DNA of 64,000 nt from Pachyseris speciosa. Taxonomy: Eukaryota; Cnidaria; Anthozoa; Scleractinia; Pachyseridae. Of the stretch, positions 46,260-56,340 are shown one piece after another. Position 1 is the first letter of the stretch. Each line of letters opens with the position of its first letter. The stretch is from contig JAEMWC010000049.1 in the NCBI GenBank assembly GCA_016490735.1, forward strand, positions 197,501 through 261,500, read 5' to 3'. A program made the translations under genes and the position numbers. A model generated the notes under the pieces. That model made no database searches and was not told where the DNA came from. It saw only the letters and a list, made by a program, of their open reading frames with translations.

Positions 46260-46934
46260 TCTGTGGTTTGGAGTTATTTATATTGTTCGTGTAAATTGTT
46301 TTTATGACGACATGGAGCCCATATTGATTTTCCTATTAACCATCTCACGTGGTATCGCCCTTATCAGCAATCGCGTTCTTTCTTAATCGACCAGCAGGGG
46401 TTCTGTTCCTTCTTCCCCTTTATTTAATGAAAATTAGAGAGAACGCAACTCGCAGAATTGGTGCTGTACCCAAGGAGGAGAGCCTAATAACTACTAGCCT
46501 ACGTGTAGCCGTCCCCAACCCCCGAGGAAAAACGGGAGGAGGGAACGTCTACGAAAACCTGACACGAATCGTGTTATGTGACGTCACAGTAATTCATGCA
46601 AGTTATGTAAATAAATTATATTTTCTGTGGAAGTGCGTATGTTTACACGTCTAGACGAAGGTCAAAGGGTGCGTAATGAAAAGGATTACGAGCGATTTTT
46701 GGTCAAAAGCAAGAAAATAATCTTTGATGTAAACATCGCTCTCGCAAATTCTTCGTTTACATAAGCTTACTATCAGCTTAAATTTGTTGGCAGACAAATT
46801 TATTAGAAATAATTATGTAGCAAGTTTGGAGAAAGCTGGCCTTGTTTTCCAGCCGAAGGAACCGCTATCAGAAAGCGTAAAGTTGAGCAATCTGCAAGTC
46901 CCTTCATTACCGTTTCATTACCCATACACGTGCG

Positions 46935-47165
46935 AATATTCACCAGTCATGATTCGTAGATGATATCATCTTCCGAATCTTTGGTTAGCGCGATCGTTTT
47001 CAATCCCAGATCATTCAAATATTGGACCTGATCTTCAATGAGCGCTGTCAGAGGTGACACGATGAAAATAGAACACGGCTTCTTCCAAAGAAGCGATAGC
47101 TGGCATCGCCTGAAATTTAATGGCTTTTCCATAGCCATTTGGCAATGAAACACGGACAGTCTTTC
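46935..47165 (-). pseudogene. RecQ-like DNA helicase fragment
   Basis: The minus strand reads VRVSLPNGYGKAIKFQAMPA (Walker A region, with the usual GK-S/T changed to GKA), then after a frameshift IFIVSPLTALIEDQVQYLND and LGLK, the next helicase motif. Only ~75 residues of the N-terminal ATPase lobe remain, with one frameshift. It is probably a captured or decayed piece, not a working gene. Confidence 0.65.
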
Positions 47166-47198
47166 CCGGGGAGGCTACTAAAACACATTTAATACGGG

Positions 47199-47480
47199 GA
47201 GGCTCCGCCCCGAGGTCCGACCCCTCACCCTTTTATATACCATTTTCGACAGAAAAGGTACCCCTTTCGTATACCATCCATTGACAATTGGTACCACTTT
47301 CATATACCCTCCATTAGAACAATACAGTCCCGTGTCTGTTCGAAATATTTTAATGAAAGGCCCTTTTAAATACCTAAATGGCAGAATTCCCTACCCTTTC
47401 ATATACTTCAACTGGCGAAATCCCTACCCTTTCATATACCTGAAGCGGGAAAAAGGTACCCCTTTCGGGCGGAGCCTCCT
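47199..47480. mobile_element. MITE with GGAGGCTCCGCCC termini and internal CCCTTTCATATACC repeats
   Basis: GGGGAGGCTCCGCCCCGA at the left pairs with GGGCGGAGCCTCCTC at the right. Inside, five or six degenerate ACCCCTTTCATATACC units repeat. It is nested in the 46495 element. Confidence 0.75.
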
Positions 47481-47524
47481 CTTATAGGCCATTATCGTAT
47501 AGGCCATTATAGGGAGTGTCTCTT

Positions 47525-47546
47525 CCCCCCCCCCCCCCCCCCCCCG
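47525..47546. repeat. Poly-C tract
   Basis: A run of about 20 C followed by CGCGG. Confidence 0.9.
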
Positions 47547-47875
47547 CGGAGTCTTTCCATAAAAATAAAAATAAAAAACAAAGCTATGGCGTTTTGTTGC
47601 TCTTTCTTTCTTTCTTTCTTTCTTTAGCTGCGTTAAACTCCAATTTAGTTCGTGTGGCTTCCGTTACTCCGCCGCGCCAAGTTTCTTCACCAACGAGCGG
47701 CCAATCAGTATTCTCGAAAGTATTGATCAATGCGATTAACCTATAAGAAACTACTATATATTTTCATGCAAAAGAGTGACGTCACATAACACGATTCGAG
47801 TCAGGTTTTCGTAGACTTTCCCTCCTCCAGTTTTTCCTCGGGGTGGGTACGGCTACACGTAGACTAAATAACTAC

Positions 47876-49740
47876 CTACTTTGAAGTCTTCTTCAGCACA
47901 AACTTTTACTCCCTTCCTCTTGACTTCTTCAATTTGCTTATCATCCTGTGATTGATCATCTTAAAAACCAACATTTTTTGAACAGTAGGAAGAACAAGGA
48001 AAGGACCTAATAAATTTGGTTGCTATCCGGATAACAGAAGGCTCTACTCGGATGCCGAAATTTTTGTGAAAGAAAATTGTAAAAATTTTTTTTGCCAGCA
48101 TGGCTTTTTCGAAATATGTTTTCAAAATCTTTTACCTACTGCTTCTAGGGCCTAGTACCTTCTCCTTCCACTTGTATAAGGCCGGTTATAAATTCATGGA
48201 CAAGAGATAAATTTTGTAAGTAAAGCATACTCACATCCTTCCTTCTCCAAGTCCTCTCCATACCTAATACATACACTCACTTAGTCTTCCTTCAGGCACT
48301 ATCTGTTGATGGAACGCAACTCTCCCGGACATGGCTTTCAACTACTCTGACTCTGTTTACATTTCTATTAGCATTAAGATGGAAACCTTAAAACTGTAGG
48401 AATCGGAAACGTTTGCTCTTGTCTTGTGGATGATGTGTGTTCCAATGGTTGACTTGTCCTTCTCTCATTTTTCTCTTCTTTCTTAACAATGTTTGGTTTG
48501 TCTCTGGCTTCATTGAGAATTTATTTCTCACAGTTGTAAAATTTCTTGAATCTTGAACTGTTCTATGTACGGAGTCACTTCCTTTTCTTTCTCTTTCACA
48601 ATATTCATGCAACAGTACCAGTAACGGAGTACATTCTCCATTGAAATCTCCGCCTCTAGTCCTCTACAATCGCAATTTATATGCAGTTTGCTTTTTATGA
48701 AATACATCCTATTTCATCCGCCTCACAGACGTCAGTTCAATCCCTTGATCAAGTAATTTGTCTGAATTCATTCATTTTAATTATCTTTTTGTACGTACTC
48801 TGTCTTACTTGTCAAGAACCACTTTTGTCTAGGGGTAATCCGTCAAAATTGAACAGTAAAAATGATGACAGAAAGTCGCCTGTCATTTTTTTTACGCACT
48901 TGTATTCTGTGCCTTGAAGAAGCTCATAATTGTACCCTGACATTTCAAGCATATTTACCGGAAACCATCTTCTAAAATGGGTGCAAATAATATTAAGCTT
49001 TTCCAGGAAAATAAAGGGAGCCATAAAATGCTTATTACTTGCATATACTAACTTTGAGTTTGCGAAATTAAAGGCAAATTTTCCCCCTTGATCCAACGCG
49101 GCCATTTGTTTTTACTTTGAAATCGCGCTATTGTTAAATTATGCCTTTGATTTGGAAGTTATTTTATCGGGGTTTTGATCTGGTCCATCGCGTCAAGTTG
49201 TCGCTTGTGTGGTTCCCAAAGTAAAAGACTACATATTCAGCTTGCATATTTCTTCATTGAAACCGGGAACAATCTGTTAACCGGTTTAAAATCAAAACAA
49301 CAAAGTATTGAACGATCAGTTATTGATAAAACTCGCTGATAATATGACAGTGATGGCGAAAAAATATTAATTTATTGTGGTAATGGTTTCTAATTTGCAG
49401 TAAGTAAAATGCTCATACGTTCTCATTCACTTATCCTGTCCTTTCACTTTATACTGTGTTCAAAAGTCAGTCGACCATGTGGCTTGACAAGAGGAAGAAA
49501 ACTATTGGCAGCTATTGTCAGGAAGAAAATAAAGCAGAAAATCCTTTGTCTTAAACAATAGAGCAATCATTACACGTCACCAAATACAAAATGGCCGCGC
49601 CCGGGAAATTTAGAAGCCAAAATAAGCGATGATTGATATCCCTACACTTAAATGCTATATCCACATTTTAAAAAAAAGTTGAAATCTAGTAATTATTGCC
49701 AACAATTTAGCGTCAATTTGTTGTAAGAGCGGAGGATCCC
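47876..49740. other. Intergenic stretch, nothing recognised
   Basis: Only short frames on both strands. It separates the helicase-bearing element from the duplicated block. Confidence 0.4.
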
Positions 49741-49941
49741 TTTAAGACAATGCATGGTGCTAATTAGATTCCAACCATCGCTCACCAACCTATGGGTGTG
49801 ATTGTAAATTCTCATGCATGGGAATTACAAGAATGCCAAGGAACGCTCAGCTGTGCTTTCAGCAATCTTCCATGTCCAGATTCTTTTACTTTACCACGCA
49901 ACATTTTTAATTCGTTTATTTTACCTTTGAAGTCAACGCAG

Positions 49942-50090
49942 TCATGTTCAAGTACCGAGGATCCAGTTCAGATGACGCACCTTACGAGATACGTGTGGAC
50001 GACATTCATTTGGATGAGACCATGATGATGGAGTTTAGTACACAGGCCTGTGATGCTGTTATCAGAAATCGTAGTTTAGACGATGTTTAA
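49942..50090 (+). CDS. Exon-like segment of unknown gene
   Basis: After GTCAACGCAG an ATG at 49944 opens 48 codons: MFKYRGSSSDDAPYEIRVDD, IHLDETMMMEFSTQACDAVI, then RNRSLDDV and TAA. The acidic, low-hydrophobic composition and the acceptor-like border suggest a terminal exon. The second copy (from 56538) keeps the first half but stops after HLDETGP. I do not recognise it. Confidence 0.3.
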
Positions 50091-50376
50091 CAAAACCGCG
50101 TTTTAAACCAATTTTGCCAACAATCATATTTAAACATGTTGCTGATGGTAACAAGAAGGCTTGCACCTAGACGTGAAAAGTATTTATCTACTTAAATAAA
50201 CCCCTTATGGTATTAAGGTCACACTTCTTTATTCCTTTTTAAGGGTAGATATATACAGTTGAACTTTAGGTCCAGTTCTGTGCTAAATTTAACTAACATT
50301 TAGAATTGTACAACTGATTACTTTTCTTTACACTTATTTTCTGTCAGCTATATAGTACCATTCGCTTAGTCGGCTC

Positions 50377-52435
50377 TAACCTGCGATCAGGCGAATTTTT
50401 GTTTTCGCGGCGAGAGGAAGGAAAAAACTACGCCTGATACAATTTCTTGTCAATTCATCTGCCGCCTCCTAAATTAACGGTTCTGTCAACACCAACGGCA
50501 GATGTCATGAGACAAGCGTGAGCTGTCAACAGCGATGTTATCTTGTGTCATACGATAAATGTCAGCCAATCAGATTTTACCGGCAATCCATGCGGTTTTC
50601 GGCGTCAAGGAAAGGAACTTTTAAATCATTCTCAACCGTTAATGCGGTCAAACGTCAAGAAACAAAGAATTCACTGAAAAAATTGGCCGGTGGAATGGTA
50701 GAATCCTTTACTTTATCACAAAGCGATCAAAGGTGTCGAATAAAGCAGCACTTCTTGCAAAAAGCGCGCCCGTAAAATAAATGCTTTGTGAATACAGTTC
50801 TTCCACGATTTGATTTCTCGATTTTTCTGTTGACCTCGACTGACTTCCCAATCGCGGCAGCACAATCTGCCTTCTCTTTAGATTCCCGAATCGTTGGTTC
50901 CATATATATGCATATTCCAGGGGACTCACCACAGCTACAGAGTTTTAGAATAAGTCAGAACGATGAATTTTTTTGGGTCACTTTCGGGACAATTAGTAAA
51001 TAACGCTATGATCTTGCCAAATCTCGTGGGAAGTACGGCTAAAACGCCTTCTTTTAATCAAACGATCCTTGAGATGCATTCCATCGGCTCTTCCTTCAAG
51101 GATTTGTGAAAAAATTCTCGAAGAGAGTAAGTTAAAGCTGCCGCAAAATCGCCCCGCGCCCCGTGAGCCGACATAAATTATAACGGCTTACTTGGGTCGG
51201 CACAAAATAACATCGACCTACGGTAGGTCATCTTCGGGTGCTCAACTTCGTACAAATCTTCGCTGACAATCGGAGATTGCCAGACATCCGCTGGAACGAG
51301 TCACGCAACCAGGGGAGGCCAGCAGCGAGGCCTGGAGCCTAAGCACTAATTTATTTGAAAACAAACATTGCCGCCGATGGCTTCTCGCCACAAAGCATCC
51401 TTCCCGGGGGGTGGGCAGCAGCCACCTTTGATCTTGCCGCTTTTCGCCTCCCCATGATCGCTCCAGTTAAGAAATCTGTCAATCATCGCAGAGTCTGAAT
51501 GAGCATGCGCGAAAGTAACTGATCAAGTGGTCTCGTCCGCCATGTTGATTCGCGACTGCTGTGTTGAAGTTTCTCGGAGATGTTTTATGCCCTGCTGTAG
51601 TAGTGAGTACATGGGAACTGATTGATTTATTGTTGTAAGCAACTTTTAGCGGCGGAATCCAGTTTGAAATTTCCAATCTTAGGAATTTTGATTCGGTACA
51701 TCGTGTAGAGGAATCGACGGAGCAACTGCTACCACGCGAGCTAACAAAGACGAAGGAAGAGTTTTCTGTTTGTTTTGTAACTCTAAATTACGATTGAGTG
51801 AGCCCATATATTGAGTAACATTACCTTTCATCGCTGGACTTGCTTGAAGCTGTGTGATTGCCATTCCGGAGGCTTTTAATTTCTTCTTGGGATAGCTTTA
51901 TAAACGCTTATATGAGCGTAAGCTAGGCTGGTCGAAGACGCGAGCTTAAGTACGCTGTGGATTATAATTATATGGCCGGCAGCCGGTAATGGTCTCAAAT
52001 AAAACTACATAACTGCGCCTGGGAGTCAGAAATTTCTATAAAATTTCTGCGAAATGCCTCATTCCGACTGCCTGAAAGTATTACATCTTCGTTTGGAATT
52101 GCCAAGCGATTATGGTAAGGAGGATTGCTTCGCGGCTGAACATTTTTGCAAACTTGGGCATATTAAGAAATCGACAAATTATGGACACTTAGAAAAATTT
52201 TGTGGCTTAACTCACGGGCAGGGTTTCATGGAGGCTTAATGCGACCCCGCAGTCTGAGATTTTTATCTAAACTGAACGTGAAGTCTCGTAAAATTCTTTG
52301 AGCATATTCTACCTTTCTAGAAGTGCCAAGCAATTACAAAAATTTCAATACAGCTCTGCTGGTAACATATAATTGTTAAATGTTCATTTTTCCTTCCTCC
52401 CTCCGCGAAAGAAAACTTCGCCTGATCGCAGATTA
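50377..52435. mobile_element. Non-autonomous element with 9-bp duplication and empty site
   Basis: Ends TAACCTGCGATCAGGCGAA and TTCGCCTGATCGCAGATTA pair over ~50 bp. AGTCGGCTC flanks both sides (50368-50376, 52436-52444). The paralogous block at ~57685 reads straight through (CTTAATCTGCTCGTGTCAG), giving an empty site. Internal frames (for example 50518-50775 plus, 51679-51864 minus) are unrecognised. Confidence 0.9.
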
Positions 52436-52964
52436 AGTCGGCTCGTGTCAGTGGTCAAAATATCTTTCATGATCAGCTCCCCAAAGCGTTAATAAATAAA
52501 TAAATAAATAAAAAAAGGTGTGCGAAACATTATGGTTTATTTGATTGTGAGAACTGCTGAGTATGACGTGATGATACCCTGGAATATCGTCAGGAGAAGA
52601 ACACTTCAATTCCCCAAAAACTGAACAATTTCTTAACGTGCAGTTTCAGTTTCACCCGTCAAACTCGCAGGCCAGGTAAAATTATGAAAAACAAGCGATC
52701 AGCTGTTCAACATTTCCATCATGAAGACTGATTGTGATATTGGTTTCATGTCTTTAATAAGAGCCCGCTGGTCAAACCACATATAGGCTGGTTAAACCAC
52801 ATATAGGCTCGTCCAAAGTTTTGTCTTTTTCAGATAATATCCCGCATTTTCGTTTAACAGCATAAGATAGAACACGGTCAGATTCGGGTAGCCAGGCTGC
52901 AACGTTCCCATTACGTACAAGGGAAAATGCGAAGATAACTCAGACAGCTTTGGACATGGTCTTT

Positions 52965-53240
52965 CAGTTAGTGCGCGATCTGTGATTGGTCAATTTCCAG
53001 GCCGTATTCTACTGTATGGCCCACTAAATTTGAAAGCGCGTCCCCGATTAACCTCAGAGATATAATAAATTAAATATCTTACTAACCTCGTTTTCTCGGT
53101 CTCTACCGTAAGTTACGGATCCTCGTTTTTTCTCGTTGATTCATGGCCCGCGCGCTTCGCACTTGGGCCATAAATCCGCAGGAAAAAACTCAGTCCGTAA
53201 CTTACAGTACGGACCTCGAACTCGGTTAGTAAGAGGTATG
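52965..53240 (-). mobile_element. Palindromic element, copy B
   Basis: Reverse-oriented homologue of 11345-11630. ATCTTACTAACCTCG...GTAAGTTACGGATCC pairs with CCGTAACTTACAGTACGG...GGTTAGTAAGAG. It lies in the second insertion of duplication copy 1. Confidence 0.78.
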
Positions 53241-53609
53241 TAAATAGCCAACGAGGCACATAGCAGCAAGTTGGCTATAAACAATCTCATATCCAACATG
53301 CGCTAATGGCGTAATTGCTTTATTAAATTTCCTGATCAAATTCTGAACGTTTGGAATGGATACTTGGAAATTGCAGCTGAATTTTATTGATTTCTATTTT
53401 AATTTTACAAAACGACCGGAATTAAGTTGATGTGACAACACTAGGCGTGATCATTTTCCATATACGGTCAAACTACGGTATAATGATAACCGAGATTTAG
53501 TGAGCCAATCGGAAAGCTAGAAATGCACTATCCGAGGTTGGAAATTTAATAATCAACAATATTTACTGAGCCTGAGGAGAAAAATTGTCTTAGTATAAGT
53601 TAGGTGATT

Positions 53610-53990
53610 TAGGATGAGTTGTTAAAGCACACCTGAAAATGTGTTAGGTTCACCCCTTAGAAAATATTGGAAATATTGAATTAATTACGCACCAAAATAG
53701 CCAAGGTGTGTTGCCATTAAAGGTGTGTTATGATAGCTCTGGCAGATTTCTACAGTTGAAGAACATTTGCATCTCATTAATTTGTGGTGTGTTCAAACTG
53801 ATCTTAAGGTGTGTTATTAATAAACACAGAAGGTGTGTAATTATTACACACCTTCTGTGTTTTCTTACACGCATTGGTGTGCTTCTAATAGACCGTGAAA
53901 TAGAACAGTGAAAAGGTGTGTCACCACTACACACCTTGATGTGTTAGGAAACTCACAAGGTGTGCTAGCGAAACACACCTTATTTAAGAG
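53610..53990. repeat. Array of AAGGTGTG...CACACCTT palindromic units
   Basis: Units such as AAGGTGTGTAATTATTACAC, and others with different centres, recur at 25-60 bp spacing, at least eight half-units on each strand. GGTGTG is the T-box half-site core; whether that matters is unknown. Confidence 0.8.
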
Positions 53991-54417
53991 TGTAGATTAA
54001 ACGATTTAAAGAAAACCTCGATTGACAACATAGATTTTTGATCTCTAAAATGATGCATTGCATGGCAAAAACTGGTTGAAGAGCAAGGAATTTATACCCT
54101 TCTAACAAACGACATGTAAAGAATAGTCTTTTAAGGAAAATTTGCCAAAAGGTAAGAACAAACCTGATAATCATTATTCAATTAACTCAGACAAATGTGA
54201 AATACGCCCCTTCGTAACTTTCTCTTATGTAATCATTTACATTCCTGGATAACGTAAATGAGGAAAGGAAATAAACAACGTTCAGGTGTTCCATCTAATA
54301 AATACAAATAGCTAACAGTTTGACGCTGCTCACTGAATTATTCAACGACGAAAAGGAAAAAATCCAGATATTATTATGTTTTGTAACACTTTATTGGAGG
54401 CGCAAAAGGCACGAACA

Positions 54418-54983
54418 ACAAGTCACGACCCCCATTAGCTTCACAACCTGATGTTGTATACAAAATCCCCTGTGCCGGCAACTGTTCTTGGAATTACATT
54501 GGCGAAACAGGCAGATCCTTTGCCACGAGGAAAAAAGAACATATTAGGAACATGAAGACAGCGGCCAAAGGCTCTAGAATTGCCAATCGTGCTTGGTCTC
54601 ACAACCACGTTATTGACTTTAACAATGCGTCGATCATTGACAAAGGAAATCTCCGCATCAGGAAATTTCTAGAATCTTGGCACACCTCGATCACGCCTAA
54701 TGCGGACAATAACTCTTGCCCACTTCCAGGACAATATCGCATACTTTTTAGCAAAAATTCTTTATCACCTTTTTATCCTAATATTCACTCCACTGTTATC
54801 ATTTTTATCTCACCATATATTCTCCGAATTTTTACTTCATTCATCTTTTTGCCCGTTGAAGACCATAGTGCTAATGGTCTAAAGCTTGCAATTTTTAATA
54901 TTTTTAGCCAGAGAACGTCCATTCAAGTTTTTATCATGACTCATCCTGGCCTTCGTTCCTTCAATTTTTTCAGGTATCTATAA
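54418..54983 (+). pseudogene. Penelope-like element fragment (GIY-YIG endonuclease)
   Basis: An open frame reads VVYKIPCAGNCSWNYIGETG, RSFATRKKEHIRNMK, then NRAWSHNHVIDFNNASIID and RIRKFLESWHTSITPN. The VVY...YIG pair, the EH and the later FLESW block are the GIY-YIG nuclease pattern of Penelope-like retroelements. The frame stays open to 54983. The corresponding place in the second duplication copy (~58563) lacks it, so it inserted after the duplication, 5'-truncated as is usual. Confidence 0.8.
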
Positions 54984-55699
54984 CGTAGTAAGGAAACATT
55001 GGACGTTACAATTTAAGACGTCTCATTTTATAAATAATATAGCAAGAAATCGTTTTTTTTAAATACTATTTTGTGTCTAAGGATGCCTGTGTTTGGAACT
55101 GAATTTCTTCGTAGTTCCTTTCTAGTGATACATCATCCTGAAGGCTAGGGTACCCCATTTTGTGCTTCTTCTTACATATTCTCTGACGTAAAAATTAAGA
55201 ACGTTTCCTGCGCAAGTGCCACTGTGTGGGCCGTCAAAATCCACGGTAATTAGGGCTTCTTGAAAAGCTTGAAAATGCAACCACCTGCTTTAGTTAACAT
55301 AAATTTCCGACAGTGGCACGGAAATAGAGGTCCCGTTTTTTCATAAATGCAGCAAGAGTGACAGTTGAAGAAGTCACGATCACAGTTTTAAGTGAATCAA
55401 CTACACTACATCGGCCCAGTCCACCAAGAATTATCGACTTGTAAAAGAGTTGAAATAAACTTGAAACTTGAAATTTACATCGCTGAGCAATACTTTTCTG
55501 CTCAAGAGACAACCAAAGCAGACACCTTTTTTAACACAATTGTCGAAACGAGTGCACCTTTACTGCCCAAAGTTAGGAGTTTCATTACTAGACTGTTGTG
55601 CTCTCCGACAATAAGGTAAGACATGTAGGCATGTGAACATGCTGTATTTTTTTAGGGGCCTGTAGCTCGAATAAGCCTTAGACACTTAGAGAAATGTCA

Positions 55700-55850
55700 G
55701 GAAATACTGCAAGGACTGGTCAAACAACGTGTAAAGGCATAAATACGATATTTCGGCTGGCCAACACCAGCCTTCTTCAGGTTTATTGAAAGAAAACTCG
55801 AGTTTACATGGTATTTATATTTACCGGAAATGACATGAAATAGTACGTGA
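55700..55850 (-). mobile_element. Penelope-like terminal fragment with hammerhead-like core
   Basis: On the minus strand CTGAAGA, stem GGCTGG/CCAGCC and GAAA lie in order at 55753-55782. Flanks ATAAATAC and GTATTTAT can pair to extend the third stem next to a GTA triplet. The first stem is weak. Confidence 0.6.
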
Positions 55851-56340
55851 TATGTCAAAGCTACAGGAAAATAACGAGGCAACTAAAATGATCTAAGTTT
55901 TATCTAATACATAAAAAGAGTTAGAATAAAGCCAGAAAGAAAATGAACATTGCATTCATCGCGTTTGTTAAGGCATGCAGGTTCTAATGTTTTACCTAAC
56001 TGAATGACTCACGAGCCTTTCTAATGGAATCACGTTTGGTATACAACTGTTCGAGAGGTATCAGGATCATATGATCATTTATAGTATGTTCGGAGTTATA
56101 AGTTACAAGTTATAATCCCACTGCGATCAGCATCAAGGGTGAAAATGGCCCTTTAACTCTGAGCACTGAGATTGTACTATTCTGAGATCAGATTCGCTAA
56201 CCTTGCACACGTAATTCAAAGCGCAAGGCCAGACTGCCACGCCAAGCTGACGAGATGAATACTAGTCACATAAAACAAAAGAGTAAAATAATGTCACAAG
56301 GATTAATTTAAGTATCCAATAGATTATATTTTTTAGATTG
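55851..56340. other. Spacer between duplication copies
   Basis: No exon or repeat recognised. Confidence 0.4.

Larger units (their letters stand above)
46495..47866. mobile_element. Non-autonomous element with 9-bp duplication carrying a helicase fragment
   Basis: Termini TAGCCTACGTGTAGCCG and its near complement extend ~90 bp as inverted repeats (including TCGTGTTATGTGACGTCAC). AATAACTAC flanks it at 46486-46494 and 47867-47875. Inside are a RecQ-like gene fragment and a small MITE. Confidence 0.88.
49741..55676. repeat. Segmental duplication, copy 1 (with insertions)
   Basis: Blocks 49741-50022, 50200-50376, 52436-52870, 53995-54417 and 54974-55676 align in order and orientation with 56341-56619, 57545-57690, 57691-58108, 58138-58563 and 58565-59232. 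The gaps in the second copy correspond to insertions at 50377-52435, ~52872-53990 and ~54418-54973 in this one. Confidence 0.85.

Noticed and set aside
51679..51864. 61-codon minus-strand frame starting MAITQLQ
   Set aside because: No recognisable domain; it lies inside a non-autonomous element.
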